DNA of 64,000 bases from Isoetes taiwanensis (taxonomy: Eukaryota > Streptophyta > Lycopodiopsida > Isoetales > Isoetaceae), in contig JAJEKV010000031.1 in NCBI GenBank assembly GCA_021234155.1, forward strand, positions 15,059,748 through 15,123,747, written 5' to 3'. Positions 12,818 to 23,930 of the stretch are shown here, piece by piece. Made by a program: the position numbers and the translations under genes. Position 1 is the stretch's first letter; each line of letters begins with the position of its first letter. The notes under the pieces were generated by a model. That model saw only the letters and a list, made by a program, of their open reading frames with translations, had not been told where the DNA came from and did no database searches.

Positions 12818-13036
12818 CCTCACACATCATTTTGTTGTCTATTTGTTATTCTGGAATAGCCGACGATTTTTGTAGTGCACGTTGGCTTCATTGTAAAGCA
12901 AATGTGTATTCTGGAATACACATTCGCTTTATTGTGAAGCAAGATTGCACTCCAAAGCACACATTTATTGTGATGTATAGCAGAATTTTATACCGGGGTA
13001 CACCTTTAAGCATCAAATGTTTGTTACAGCTAAGAA

Positions 13037-13160
13037 ACTGAACTGTACTTTTAACAGACAAAAGTTACAACCAATTTCTAAATTGATAGACTTTATGAAA
13101 GTGAACTGTACTTCTAACAGACAAAACAACCAGTTTCTAAGTTGATAGTCTTTCCTGACT
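13037..13160 (+). repeat. ~75-bp tandem duplication
   Basis: Two copies of a unit share GAACTGTACTT, AACAGACAAAA, CAGTTTCTAA/CAATTTCTAA and TTGATAG. Confidence 0.6.
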
Positions 13161-14515
13161 TCACTTGTTTAGTTCAGAAGTTCAGAATGAGAGTCGATCG
13201 CAAAGCATTAGCATTTTCATACCTAACGGACCCTTTATATAAAATTTTAAGGCAAATTACTAAAATACCTCTAATCTTTGCCAAAGTTATTAGAACTTCC
13301 CCCAAAATGGATACTTACAAATTAGTGATTGAATAAAAAAAAACTTAGTAATTGGTGTTAGAAGCTTAACCAAGTTGCTATGGAAAAAATTGTAGCTTTT
13401 TATTCTAACCTTTTGTTTTGGCCGCGATGCAAACTTTAGAAACCTAAAAACTATTACATGCATTAACCAATGTTCTTTATGACCCATGGGCACTTATTGT
13501 GTTATGTTCTAAATAAGACCAGCATAAAAGAGTATAATGTTGACCATGGAGATCCTATGAATTTGTTACAAAATTTGAACCTATGAACAATTTTCTATAG
13601 ATGTTTTCAACTTCGTTTTATCTGTATATCATCATGGTTTATACCTTCTACATTCCAATCCCTTGAGGGCCTTTAGCATTTAAGATCACACAAACTAATA
13701 TAGACACTAGCGAGGATCATATAACCTATCAATAATCATGAGATTCATACAATCTATCAATAATCATGAGATTCAAAAAGATGAAATAACATTTCTACAA
13801 TGAATTTGCCTAAATTTGACAAACTAAGAAAGTACTAGCATTGTAAATTTGACAAATTAAGATACTAGCAATAATAAGTGCTTTTTCAACTTAAGATACT
13901 AGCAACAATCATTGGCCTTTACATTTTTCAACTTACGCACCCTCTTTATGAGTTTTTGGACCTATGCCCGATGAAAAGCCCAGCAACGCTGGGCACTTTT
14001 TCTAGTACTTGTATAATAGTACTTTCTTAACAAATACTCACAATCGTTTCCTTTTTAATGCATGGTTAGCAATGAGAAGAATGACACGAAACAGATGAGG
14101 TGCAAGCTCATCAACACAACACAACCACCACCTCCACATGGCAAAGACTCTGTTGACATGATATCATTATAGTTAGTGGTTACATCAATGACATGCGCTC
14201 ATCTACGCATCGAATCCATAATGCATTGAATTCTATTGAGAACTTCATTATTGATACACACACACGATTGGACATAGACCAACCCGGGCAATTGCGTACT
14301 CAACTAAGAAGGCCAATTGGCCTCTATAGATTGTTCGACCGACAGATCAATGAAGATATCTATCTTAAATTGCTACCCTTATTGAAGCATATAAACTTCA
14401 TATGTTATATTCTATTTTATTTGCTATTTTCAATTCCTAAATAAACATATAAATAAAATGTTTTCAATAAATGTATAATGTCATCACATATGTTCTCTAC
14501 GTTGTCAATCATTTT
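13160..14515. other. AT-rich intergenic DNA, no gene recognised
   Basis: Short ORFs only (for example 14193-14444, 83 codons), none matching a family I know. Small direct repeats of AATCATGAGATTCA (13735-13776) and of ATACTAGCAA (13863-13914) are present. Confidence 0.45.
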
Positions 14516-14524
14516 GTACACAAT

Positions 14525-14930
14525 TCCCAAGCCACCGAAGGGGCCAAGAATTTTTACAGCTAATATAAACCATTACATTCAACACTTTTAAATTAAAATC
14601 CCCCTTAAAAACCCCTTTGGTTTGGGTGCATCTTTTTTTTTTTTTTTTTTTGGGGGCTCGTGCAACGGATCTATCTCCCCGCTCGCAAAAACGTATGATA
14701 CATGTATAGAATCAACATCGTTTAGTACATCACCGCAAACCTTATAGTATTTCATAAACCTCGTTACACAGCATACCAAAACTTGTACAACTATACTCCA
14801 AACGAGGATCGTTATCTACGATCTAGATTGAGGAATATCTTGGTAATATATGCCCATCTAACACCTCTAGATGCCCAAGGTCACCCTCCGTGTGAATATG
14901 CACCCAAACCAATTATGGTCATTTATGATT
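14525..14930 (+). repeat. TIR-bearing repeat, copy 1
   Basis: The copy starts near a GGCC-flanked block (CCGAAGGGGCC) and ends with the inverted arm GTCACCCTCCGTGTGAATAT followed by GCACCCAAACC, ending near 14,913. The left arm GGTTTGGGTGCAT is interrupted by a T-run at about 14,632-14,652. Internal blocks (CATCAACACTTTT-like, ACCTTATAGTATTT, AAACGAGGATCG) match the copies at 25.1 and 28.1 kb. Confidence 0.65.
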
Positions 14931-15597
14931 TGGGGCGCCTATGATTTTGATATGAAACACGAGTTTGCCTAAAGTTTTGGAATATGAAATATGGGGGGCT
15001 TGAACCTCTATACAGGTTCGTCTGAGCTTTTAGAATATGAAAAGCAAATTAACGTTCTAATAAGAAAGCTTTGACCAATACAACTAGCGGGCTAACCTGA
15101 TATTTTATTTTATTTTTATTTTATTTTTATTTTTTTATATCCATTCACGTATTTCAGGTGTATGGTCTATGGTTCCAAGAATGGTCATATATGCATGCAT
15201 ATCAAATCCTCCTGGAACCCCCTGTTACTGTGCTATATATGCCCTCTTACTTGAGAAACATATACTTCTTTGTTGAGAATATGAAGAAACGTTATCTGAA
15301 CGTTCATTTGATAGACCTCTAAGTTGAATTGAGTTACAATTGCTAGAAGAGTTCTTATGAGGGCATATGTACAACAGGTGAGAATATATAGAGCCATCAA
15401 GCCATAATAAAGGAGCACTATTCATGATCCAAGATGCCACATGTGGCCAAAATTGTAATCCCGTGGCCCTCAATGCCTTGCATATTTACCTACCATTACT
15501 CCTCCTTTGTCTCTACATGGCACCTATGATGAAAATCAATATCCCTCGTACATATTATTAATGCACTAACTCACTTGCCACCTGACCCCCACTTGAC

Positions 15598-15676
15598 TGA
15601 CCACCTCCAAGGCCAATTGATCTCCGTGGGCGATAAAAGTTTATTCTATTCTATTCTATTCTATTCTATTCTATTC
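15598..15676 (+). repeat. Possible SINE/LINE 3' tail with (TATTC)n
   Basis: GTGGGCGATAAAAGTT is followed by about six TATTC units. It resembles the GACGTTAAAA-type tails of the SINEs and the ORF1-only LINE in this window, with a diverged hexamer. Confidence 0.4.
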
Positions 15677-15684
15677 ACTTCATT

Positions 15685-15880
15685 TTTGTGGCTCAAAATT
15701 TTGCTCCATTCAAGCACCTAGACCATCCAATCCATGTACATATACCCCAATTCTAAGATATCATTGGATATCCCAAGCTCCACTCACCCCATTTTTTGTA
15801 GTCCAAAAATTTGCTCCGTCCAAGCACCTAGACCATCTAAGACTTGTACATGTAACCCATCTCTAAGATCAACCATCATT
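15685..15880 (+). repeat. ~100-bp direct duplication
   Basis: Two successive copies share CCAAGCACCTAGACCATC or TCAAGCACCTAGACCATC, plus CTAAGAT and ATCATTGG. Confidence 0.65.
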
Positions 15881-15974
15881 GGAAGGTAATCCAATCTATT
15901 GTAAATATAGTTCTTGAGTGGGAGTACTAAGATAAGTCATGTTCATTCTCAAACATTCTAAGTCAGTAGGTTTG

Positions 15975-16018
15975 CTTCCGCGGACGTTAAAAATTTCTTC
16001 CTTCCTTCCTTCCTTCAA
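15975..16018 (+). repeat. Possible SINE/LINE 3' tail with (TTCC)n
   Basis: GCGGACGTTAAAAATTTC followed by four to five TTCC units, the same layout as the other tails in this window. The body upstream is not recognisable. Confidence 0.4.
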
Positions 16019-16908
16019 GAGAAAGAGAAAAAAAACTCTCAAAACCTAAAAATGTCAAAACGCCCCTAGTTTTAGTTTTCTATGGAAATGCTGTTAGATT
16101 TTGGAGATATCCAAATGGGAATGTATCCTTCAAGTTCATTGTAGGCGAGAGTAAAATATTTTCATGAAAATCCCACCTAAGTCGGAAGCCTAGAATCATA
16201 AGTTTTTTTTTTTTGAGAGAACGAAACTTTTTTTTTTTTGTATTTATATATAAGGAAAGTATAATGCTTCAGCACAATAAGAGAATTACTACAGGAGCAT
16301 ACTCAACATCTTTATTTTCTTATGTGTAGAAACTTATTTACTTCACAAGTTATTGCTCTCCTTTACAACTCTTCTTTATAGTAAAAATTGTGAACCCATG
16401 ACTTGTGATTTGGAACTCTAACTTATGATTTTAATTTTGATGGAATATCTCATCCATATATACAATGATCTAAGGACACACATTCCCATTTAAATCACCA
16501 CCAAAAAGTTATGGGCGTTCCCACCTACACCAAGGGGCATTTCGGCAATTTTAGCAAAACTTAAAAAGATTTTGAAGTTTTTCCCTAGATTAATGCATTT
16601 TGGAGCTTTTTTCTAAATTTATTTGCTCCACTAGAGGTTGTAAGAAATCATTGTGAATTGTTTATGTGAAAAACTAATTGTGCATTTCAATTGTTTATGT
16701 TCTAATTTTCTTTTCTTCTTATGTTCGATACGACTATATAGATGTAAATGAACTTTTTGTTGAAATTACTAAGAAATTACGCTTTTTAAATCACGTAATA
16801 CTATGCCATTGTAACATGAGTATAATTTTAACAAGAAGTCTAATTTACATTTTAAAGAAAGCCTATGTGGAAATGCTTTTACAAAACGTAGATACACATT
16901 TGGTTATG

Positions 16909-16977
16909 TACCTGTAAAAAGAAAGGCTCTAACAACAGCGTTTGGCGAAGCTGTTAGAGCCTTTTCTTTTACAGGTA
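16909..16977. repeat. Long near-perfect hairpin
   Basis: The left arm starts TACCTGTAAAA and runs through AAGGCTCTAACA to 16939. The right arm (16950-16977) is its reverse complement apart from a 3-base insertion and one base shift. The loop is about 10 bases. It sits at a sharp change from AT-rich DNA to GC-richer DNA on the right. It could be a foldback end or a small-RNA precursor. Confidence 0.7.
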
Positions 16978-16984
16978 CGAAGGA

Positions 16985-17118
16985 AAGTTAAGGTCGAGGA
17001 AATTCCTCGACGGAATTTCCCGAGGCGGTGCCCAAGCGGCGAAGCCGTAGCGCCGCCGAATCTGGAGGAGCTGCCAAGGGATATTCCCAGGGAATGTTCT
17101 GAGACATGAGCTTTCCCG
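16985..17118 (+). other. Possible exon, unassigned
   Basis: A short GC-rich plus-strand open stretch reads KVKVEEIPRRNFPRRCP..., then PPNLEELPRDIPRECSET before a stop. Coding-like composition suggests a gene fragment, but I do not recognise it. It may belong with the exon-like segment at 17,771-17,889. Confidence 0.25.
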
Positions 17119-17770
17119 GACGTAATGAACACATGGTTCAAATTTCCACGCCTGGTTCTCGCCCTATTTTTGTGTTCTCTGTTTCTCTGCAGGAAGTCCG
17201 AGAATGCAACCAAGAGCTGCTCTGTAAAACGTGATTAATGTTTTAAGCTCTCATGCTAGAACTTCAATTCTATTCGCAAAAAGATGCAATAATGTGTCCG
17301 AAATTGGAATAGGTATTTTTATAACTTAAGGTTTCCAAAGGTTTTATGGCTGTATTCGTATGTCAAACCGTATAATGATGATGGTGGCAACTGGGATTCC
17401 TAACCCTAGAATCTTGGGCGGGCATATTGGAGTTCCGGATGCCTGGTTGGTTGGAACTGGTGGTTCCTCCTTGGGCTGCTGCAGGGATCGCGGAGCTCCG
17501 GATGATGTGTTGGCTGCGTGTTTTGTTTCCTTATTTGTTTCTGTGGATAAGCTGGGGTCGCGGGTGTTGGCGGGGAGCGGAGGTGCAGTATTGAAGAAGA
17601 CAGAGCGGCTAGGTCGGCAGGGCTGCGCTTCACATGGGCAGGCAGCAGTTTTTCTTGAGGATGGATATGCAGTTCCGACCACTGTTTTCAACGGGCTGGC
17701 AACAGGGTCTTCAACAGGCTTTTCTAACTTGATCTATTCTTTTTGTCTTTGAATTCCATGCTTCGTATAG

Positions 17771-17889
17771 CAAGGCATATGAATTGCTGCGGGCTCTTCC
17801 AGACGATGATCCATGCAAGCAGATCAATCAGGCATATATCCATTGTGTTTTCTGTCGGAGGTGGAGTGTTCTCGAAGGGGACATAGGTA
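17771..17889 (+). other. Possible exon, unassigned (CVFCRRW motif)
   Basis: Between an acceptor-like TATAG and a donor-like GTAAGC there is an open segment including KAYELLRALPDDDPC, then QAYIHCVFCRRWSVLEGDI. It looks like a real or formerly real exon of a conserved protein that I cannot name. The neighbouring ORF at 17360-17752 is in richer GC DNA and may be a chance frame. Confidence 0.35.
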
Positions 17890-18539
17890 AGCCGGCTGTG
17901 TTCTTCTGTGCCTTTATTTTTGTGTGTGATTTTCTGCCATGTCTCTGAAGAGTGCTAACAGCCATATTCCTAGATCAAGAGTGCGAATCTTGACAAAAAA
18001 TTATGATATTATGTAGGATTTTGAACAAATTGGTAGCAAGCATGGACCCACTCACCAAATCTAATCAGATTGACTGGAAATTGTCTAAGATCTGACCATC
18101 GCCCCTGAAAATTGTATCAGATTGGTGCACGCACGTCAAATTTGGTTTGATCATCTCAGATGCTGCCAATTATCTGGTTAATGCAGCCAGCAGGCGATTC
18201 TTGAGGCCAAAATTGGCCTGCTCAGCAAGAAATTGAGAAGATAAACCAATTCCCCTCCAAGAGTTGCGTGATTCTACATCTTAGGCTGTGTTTTACACAG
18301 AAGATTGCTCCAGCTCCCCTGTTTTTTGGCTGATCCAAATTATACTCTGCTTTTTTGAAGGTTCGTGCCAATCTGAACTTCCTTGAAGAAGCTTATGGCT
18401 CTCTCCTCTTTTCGATCTGAGATCCGTTACCATGAAGGTTTTGTGTGGATTGATGAAAAGAGATACACGAAGACATGAAAGCGGAAGCAAAAGCGCTGTG
18501 TTTAGATATTGTACAAAAAATTGACTTGGCTCCAATAAT

Positions 18540-18695
18540 ATTGTGATCTGCTGGTTTTGGAACGAGTTTCCAAGCTCCTTGCTTAGAAATTATGGAGAAT
18601 TCTTCTGTTATTTCTTGATTCCACTGATCGTGTTTTGCTGCTTGAGTAAAGGTAGCGAGATCATTTTCATGTAATACCTTGGAGATCATTTTCAT
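18540..18695 (-). mobile_element. Ty1/copia reverse transcriptase fragment
   Basis: The minus strand encodes FTQAAKHDQWNQ, then EITEEFSIISKQGAWKLV and PADHNIIGAK. This is the start of the copia-type RT domain (pattern A-x-x-x-x-x-W-x-x-A/E-x-x-E-E-F ... W-x-L-V-P-x-P-x-x-x-x-x-I-G). Only about 50 codons are recognisable and no LTRs were found nearby. Confidence 0.75.
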
Positions 18696-18699
18696 GTAA

Positions 18700-20050
18700 T
18701 ACCTTGGCTATCCATGACCTGTTCAAATTGTGTAATTGAAATGACATGCCTATTATGCCTGGATGAGCGTCGGAACTTCTACTGGGGTTTGACTCCCCAG
18801 GCTCATAATTTTTTATTTGGTCAAGCTGCTAATTTCGAGATATTGTATTTATTCAATGGTTTAGTGGAATGTTAGGGGTAAGTCAAAGATGAGGGTTTTG
18901 ACCCCATCTTGACTTGCATTTGAGGGCTTCAAATTCGCCCCATGGCATATGCTGTGGCATATGCTAGCATCCAATGGCCCCAAATAATTTTCAGACACCC
19001 CAAACGATAATACATCAAAGCCTAAACCATCTTCCATCAAATCATGTCTAAATCGCAACACAAAATTTTTTTGCTTCTAAATCAAAGTTCAAAAACTCTA
19101 TTTTGCCTTAAGAACTCAAAGATAGAGCTAGAAGCATCTTAGGAGCCCTCAAAGGAGCACTCAATCCATTCGAAATCCCCTTAAACACCACCAAACCGCT
19201 CTGGAAATACAAACCCTGACAAAGATCTTGATAATACATGTGCCATGGCCATATGCGATAGCCATATCTTGCTCAAGATTCTAACCTCTGGTAAGTTGTT
19301 CTAGTTCAAAACAACATGATCAAAACCCAGGATGCGGATGATTCAACAAAAATTGCCGTATCAAAGCTGCTTCAGGAAAATCTGCCGGATCCCAGCTGCC
19401 AGATCCCTTCCGTAACAGGAAAGGGGAGGGATGAGAGAGAAAGCACGGGATCAGGGAAGGGGCCAGTGGCGGCGCCGCTAACTTTTAACGTAATTTGAAC
19501 CATGTGTTCATTACTACATTATAATAAAAGATCTAGTGCAAACCTTATGGACCTTATGGACTACAGCTACATTCATTCTAATTTTGCGCTTCATCATAAG
19601 CGATGCATGGTTTACTTCATCAGATATATATTTATTTTACTGCACGTTACGTCATTTATCCTTGCCATGTACTTACACCTCTCTCTCTTAGTTAGAGCCT
19701 CTTTACCAAGAGGATCTTTGATTGGCTATGACCTCCTCCTCATCAGTAAGTCAAGTTTGGCGGTCCAGTCAACAACAGCCCAATGACTAAAGCCAACAAC
19801 ACTGCAAATCTGGCCTCAGATCAACATATCATATCCTTGTCAAAATAATAACCAGCCAATCCCTTCCCCTCCGAGTAGCCACAGATAACTTGCTGCTAGC
19901 ATGCATTAGATCCATTGCAAAGGGCAATTAAAATGCACATGCAGGCTTTCAAACCAAATTTTATTAAGGGCTTTATCTGCCTGATGGGAGGCCTCAAACC
20001 ATTCATAGTGTAGATAAAAGTCGCATATGAGTTAAGCACTTAATCTCAGT
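18700..20050. other. Intergenic DNA, no gene recognised
   Basis: Contains a small duplicated CATATGCTGTGG/CATATGCTAGC block (18945-18970) and short ORFs (19316-19498, 19502-19786) with no recognised family. Some of it may be the 3' region of the nicotinamidase-like gene. Confidence 0.4.
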
Positions 20051-20136
20051 GCCACATAGCATACAAATTTATAAGTTTGATATCTCAAGGCATAATTTAT
20101 TGCATGGATTTTGCAAAACCAGGGAAAAGAGAGTCA

Positions 20137-21356
20137 TTACTCCACAGACCATGCAGCAACAGTGAGTGTACTCACACCCACATTTCGGAAGTCTCTCAAG
20201 TTCGCTGTAACAAGCTTCATATGAGAGAAAGTAAGAATCAGACTGAACGAACAAAAGACATACCTTCATGTATATCTGGAGTTGCAGCAGCAGTGGCATC
20301 AGAAAGAACCACAACGGAAGGGTAATCATGTGCCACAGCATCAAAAACGGTGGCTCGTATGCAATTAGGAGTTTGAACACCTGCAGGGAAATGAGAGACT
20401 TGAGTTTACCACGTTACCTTTCAAAAGTGAACATTCAATATGTTGAAGGTACAACAATAGCAATTAACTATAGCGACATCTTGTTGTTCCCACTACTACT
20501 GATATCCTCAGATACTTAGTCAAATAGGTTTACAAAGCACAAAGAGCTGTTAAAGACTACATCAGCACCCCAACAATTTAAACCCTTTAGTAAAATAAAG
20601 CTCGTGATTAAACATTTAGGAAAAACAATTCTGCCAATAAAACATATCTTTGCAAATTCTCATAACTACATACTTGCAGAGGTTTTACCTATTATGTTAA
20701 GACAAGTATCTAAGTGAGCAACGCCATTGACCATTTTCCATGAAAAACCAGGAACCCAAATTTGAACTCACCAGCAACAGCAACAGTTGATATCTGGGCA
20801 CGTCGGAGAATCAAGTTTAGGTTCGTTTGAAAAAATGCACTGAATCTGTATTTAACAAGAATTGGCTCGCCAGGCTGCGGCGATAACCCATCAACCAAAT
20901 GTGCACCATGCGTGCCCTTGACAGCCCCACCTTTCCCATCTTCATAAAGCTTTTTCCTGAAGTACTCAGCATCCCTTCCACTGCTATCATGCTCTCTAAT
21001 CACCTATCAGGCAATGGCATCAATAGCATGATTGTGAGAAAATACCATTTTCCCAAATCCACACGACTCAAACAAGCCCTAAAATATTGACTATGAGGGT
21101 TCTTAATCAGACAAGAAACATTTACCCAGATCACCATTGCACCCTTTTCCCGTGCAATATCCACTGCCTTTTGCACCATTGGAACTATGGCCAAACCACC
21201 AGCAACACAAAATGGATGTCCCGGATCAAGAAAGTCATTCTACAAAGTGCAAACAGCTAGAAAGTAAGAGAATTCATCAGCACAAAAGATGTGAGGAATG
21301 CGATATACCTGCATGTCTACTACTAGTAAAGCCGTCTTATTCCAGTCTGATCCCAT
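20137..21356 (-). CDS. Nicotinamidase-like isochorismatase-family hydrolase, five exons
   Basis: Exons on the minus strand: 21356-21309, 21239-21126, 21003-20772, 20380-20264 and 20204-20137. All introns are GT-AG and the phases join into 192 codons from ATG 21356 to TAA 20137-20139. The cysteine-hydrolase triad is present: Asp14 in ALLVVDMQNDF, Lys105 in ILVKYRFSAFFQTNL and Cys138 in GVQTPNCIRAT, with the cis-peptide-like region just before it. Length and motif order match plant isochorismatase-family proteins of the Arabidopsis At3g16190 type, annotated as a probable inactive nicotinamidase; the triad here is complete, so activity on nicotinamide or a related amide is possible but unproven. 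No targeting peptide is evident, suggesting a cytosolic enzyme. It lies 295 bp downstream of the B12 gene on the same strand. Intact, so probably functional. Confidence 0.93.
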
Positions 21357-21651
21357 CGAAAAAACCCTATATTACTCCTCGCTACTCTAAATCTAAAAAA
21401 AAAACACACAATTCAGAAGTTAGTTCCCTTAATAGATACCAAAAGATGCAAACAAAAAACTCGAGCTCTGGAAATAATAAACACTAATGTAGCAAAAGCA
21501 AAACCCAAAAATCAGAATTGAGCTACAAAGCACTTTGAAATGACATATCCTATAAATTAACGAAAAGAATTGCTCAACCCATTCACCTAAAACGGTGGCA
21601 GATTTGCAATCCCCCACCTAGGCCTCCTCTGTGTGAGGAGGAAGTGGGCAG

Positions 21652-21882
21652 CTAATGGGAAGAATGAGAATGCTCGGATGGAACCGAGCCACGACGAGAA
21701 AGCTTATCAGTGATTCCCTCGGCAAAGAGGTAGACCCCGAAAATGGCAACTGCTATCCCAAAACCAGGAAGAAAATGCTTGAAATTGTTGTTAAGCATAG
21801 GGTGCTCCCGATGGGTATCCAGACTCCGGAAAAAGGCCGCAGTCCTGGCTCCCGCGGTTCTGTATTGATCGTTGGGCGCCAT
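21652..21882 (-). CDS. NADH dehydrogenase 1 beta subcomplex subunit 3 (B12-like)
   Basis: An uninterrupted 76-codon gene. It has a short polar N-terminus, AAFFRSLDTHREHPML (residues 15-30) with the conserved His-Pro-Met-Leu, then a single membrane span of about residues 37-57 (FLPGFGIAVAIFGVYLFAEG) and a polar Ser/His-rich tail. This is the layout of plant B12/NDUFB3, an accessory membrane-arm subunit of mitochondrial complex I with no catalytic role. I place the start at the ATG at 21882 rather than at an in-frame GTG two codons upstream. The stop is TAG at 21652-21654. The nicotinamidase-like gene follows on the same strand. No intron and no defect seen. Confidence 0.9.
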   Translation of the reverse strand: MAPNDQYRTAGARTAAFFRSLDTHREHPMLNNNFKHFLPGFGIAVAIFGVYLFAEGITDKLSRRGSVPSEHSHSSH

Positions 21883-22179
21883 AGCCACTGCTTCTTATGT
21901 TAGGGCGAGGGACTACACGGTAAATCCTTTTTGTGGGATGAATTTTTCATTGTTTGCCCGAAGATTCCAGTATTTTTCATTGGTTGTATTTGGGGGCAGT
22001 ATTTTAGGCATGGTTTTGCCTAGATTTTGGGGGTGTATTGTATGCAAAACCGTAGCCAGACTATATTTTTTGAATGATTTGAACTGCTTATTGGGCAGTC
22101 AAATAGGATTCCAAAATCGGCTTTGGGATGTGATTATTTTGGCATTGATGTGCATGGTTTGAGGATAGAAGGATAAAAA

Positions 22180-23060
22180 TGCACGGTCCTTTCCTTTTTC
22201 ACCAGGGGCGGCAACGGATCCCAGCGGGGTAGGCAGGCAGGGAGGGGTTCCGGCATGGGCTATGGCAGATGAAGCCCATGCTCATCTGAATCATAGTCCT
22301 GGTTCTGGTGAGCTCTGGTGAGCCCTGGTGTGGAGGAAGAGGATTGACCCAGGATGATTCAGACAGTTCCAAGTGTTGGATTCAGCTCAGGGTTGGTTAG
22401 GGCAAAAAGTCGATTCAAAATGCCATGAGTATGAAGACATGCAGGCGGGCAATTTAAAAGGTGTGCCAATTGCAGCCGGTTGAGCTAAATAGCACAGCCG
22501 AGTAGCAAAGTCGAGTAGCAGGGAGTAGCACAGCCGTGTAGCATAGCCGAGGTTTTTTGTGGAAAATTTAATGGCCTTCATTATCAGCTGATTTGTGGCA
22601 GTTGCGGTAGCTGCTTCTTGAAATTAGAACCGTAGCTGCTGCTTGAAATTAGAGGGCCAGCAGCTGGTGTTTGTGTCTTTGGTGGTGAAGATTTGCAAAG
22701 ATTGTGTCGTTTTGAAATGGTGTTTTGACAGAGCAGAGCTGTTGTGGTTTAAGCCGAGGTTGGTTTGCGGGAACAGAGCACGCACTCATACCTTGGTTTA
22801 TATTTTGATTTCTGGGAACAGAACCTTGGTTTTTACTCTGGCGAGGGTGTTTGCGTTTTTCTAGCAAAATATTGATATCCGTGGATCTAGAACAATCCCA
22901 CGAATATACGGCAACCAACGGCTTAGAGTCGATGTTACGGAAAAAGCCCATAAGGAAACAAAAATAAAGATTCCAATATTGTGAATGTACTCAAAGTTTT
23001 GCTTTTTGTAATGTGCAGGTGATTTTGTATTTGGCCTTTGTGTATTTTGTGTTTTGTCTT
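22180..23060. other. Intergenic DNA with degenerate short repeats
   Basis: Contains a GTAGCAYAGCCGA-like minisatellite at about 22489-22552 and GGTTCTGGTGAGC/GGTGAGCC duplications near 22300. Short ORFs (22643-22864 and opposite) match nothing I recognise. The left end may hold the promoter of the B12-like gene; no clear TATA box was found. Confidence 0.4.
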
Positions 23061-23070
23061 TGCGTATTTT

Positions 23071-23334
23071 ATGTTCTGACTTTCTACACCAATCATTTTA
23101 ACACCTTCTATTTATTTCTCGCTATTTTATAACCGTTCTATGACGTCAAGGTAAGTGGATCACCGTTCTTCTGCTTTTTTGGGAGGAAGGGGGGGTGGGG
23201 GTGTCATTCTTGACAAGAATGATGCAAGAAGCTGCAAGAACGGTGATCCACTTACCTTGACATAACAGAAGCGGTTAAAATAAACAGAAATGAATAGAAG
23301 GTGTTAAAATGATTGGTGTAGAAAGTCAGAACAT
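23071..23334. mobile_element. Foldback/MITE-like element with ~100-bp inverted arms
   Basis: The left arm (23071-about 23172), beginning ATGTTCTGACTTTCTACACC, is the inverse of the right arm (about 23233-23334), ending GTAGAAAGTCAGAACAT. A short G-rich loop (GGGGGGGTGGGGGTG) and a small inner hairpin lie between. There is no ORF. Flanking target duplications are not evident. Confidence 0.8.
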
Positions 23335-23699
23335 GGCGCTTCCTGATTCTGCAGGTCATGGGGACAACAAGAATTGCTTCCCCCATGCCATTCTACATAA
23401 CATCTTGCATTTGTCATAGAACTTGCTTCTTTTGTTTTTGTTCTTCTTTTTACATGAATGCGTGCTTAAGAACAATGAATAAAATTGTCCGGGCATTAAA
23501 AAGTGAAGGTACAATTTTTCATAGGTTTATACTCATTTTCGGGTTGCCTGAAGGCATACCCTAGGAATGGTAGTGAGGAAGCTGGAATATACGCAGAATA
23601 TTATAAGTAGATGGTAGAGATAGTGAGACAGATGTATTTGAAGGTTGAGATAAGGGCCAAGAAAAAAAGATTCCATTCCCTCACTTACCTTCTACAGCC

Positions 23700-23930
23700 G
23701 AATATCCTTTGAAGAACATATTGCATGGATTTTAGATTGCATGAATACTCTTTGAAGAGCAGACGGCACTGGAAAGTCCCTTGCGGCCTTCCTTTGAAGA
23801 ACAGGTTGTATTGGATATGAAGAACAGACTTCATCGAACATGATCAAATATTTGAAAAACAGACTGCATCAGATTCGATGAACATATTGTATCAGATATT
23901 TGCAGAACAGACTGCATCGAAATTTTCCCA
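23700..23930 (+). repeat. Degenerate repeats with GAAGAACAGACTGCATC core
   Basis: Six or seven irregular copies of (TTTG)AAGAACAKAYTGCATC spaced 25-50 bp. No coding potential. Confidence 0.5.

Noticed and set aside
7000-13500. Terminal inverted repeats around the divergent locus
   Set aside because: I compared the flanks by eye and found no convincing matching ends, so I make no claim on element boundaries.
17360-17752. A 130-codon Gly-rich ORF (and its antisense partner)
   Set aside because: Overlapping ORFs on both strands in GC-richer DNA, no family recognised; not enough to call a gene.
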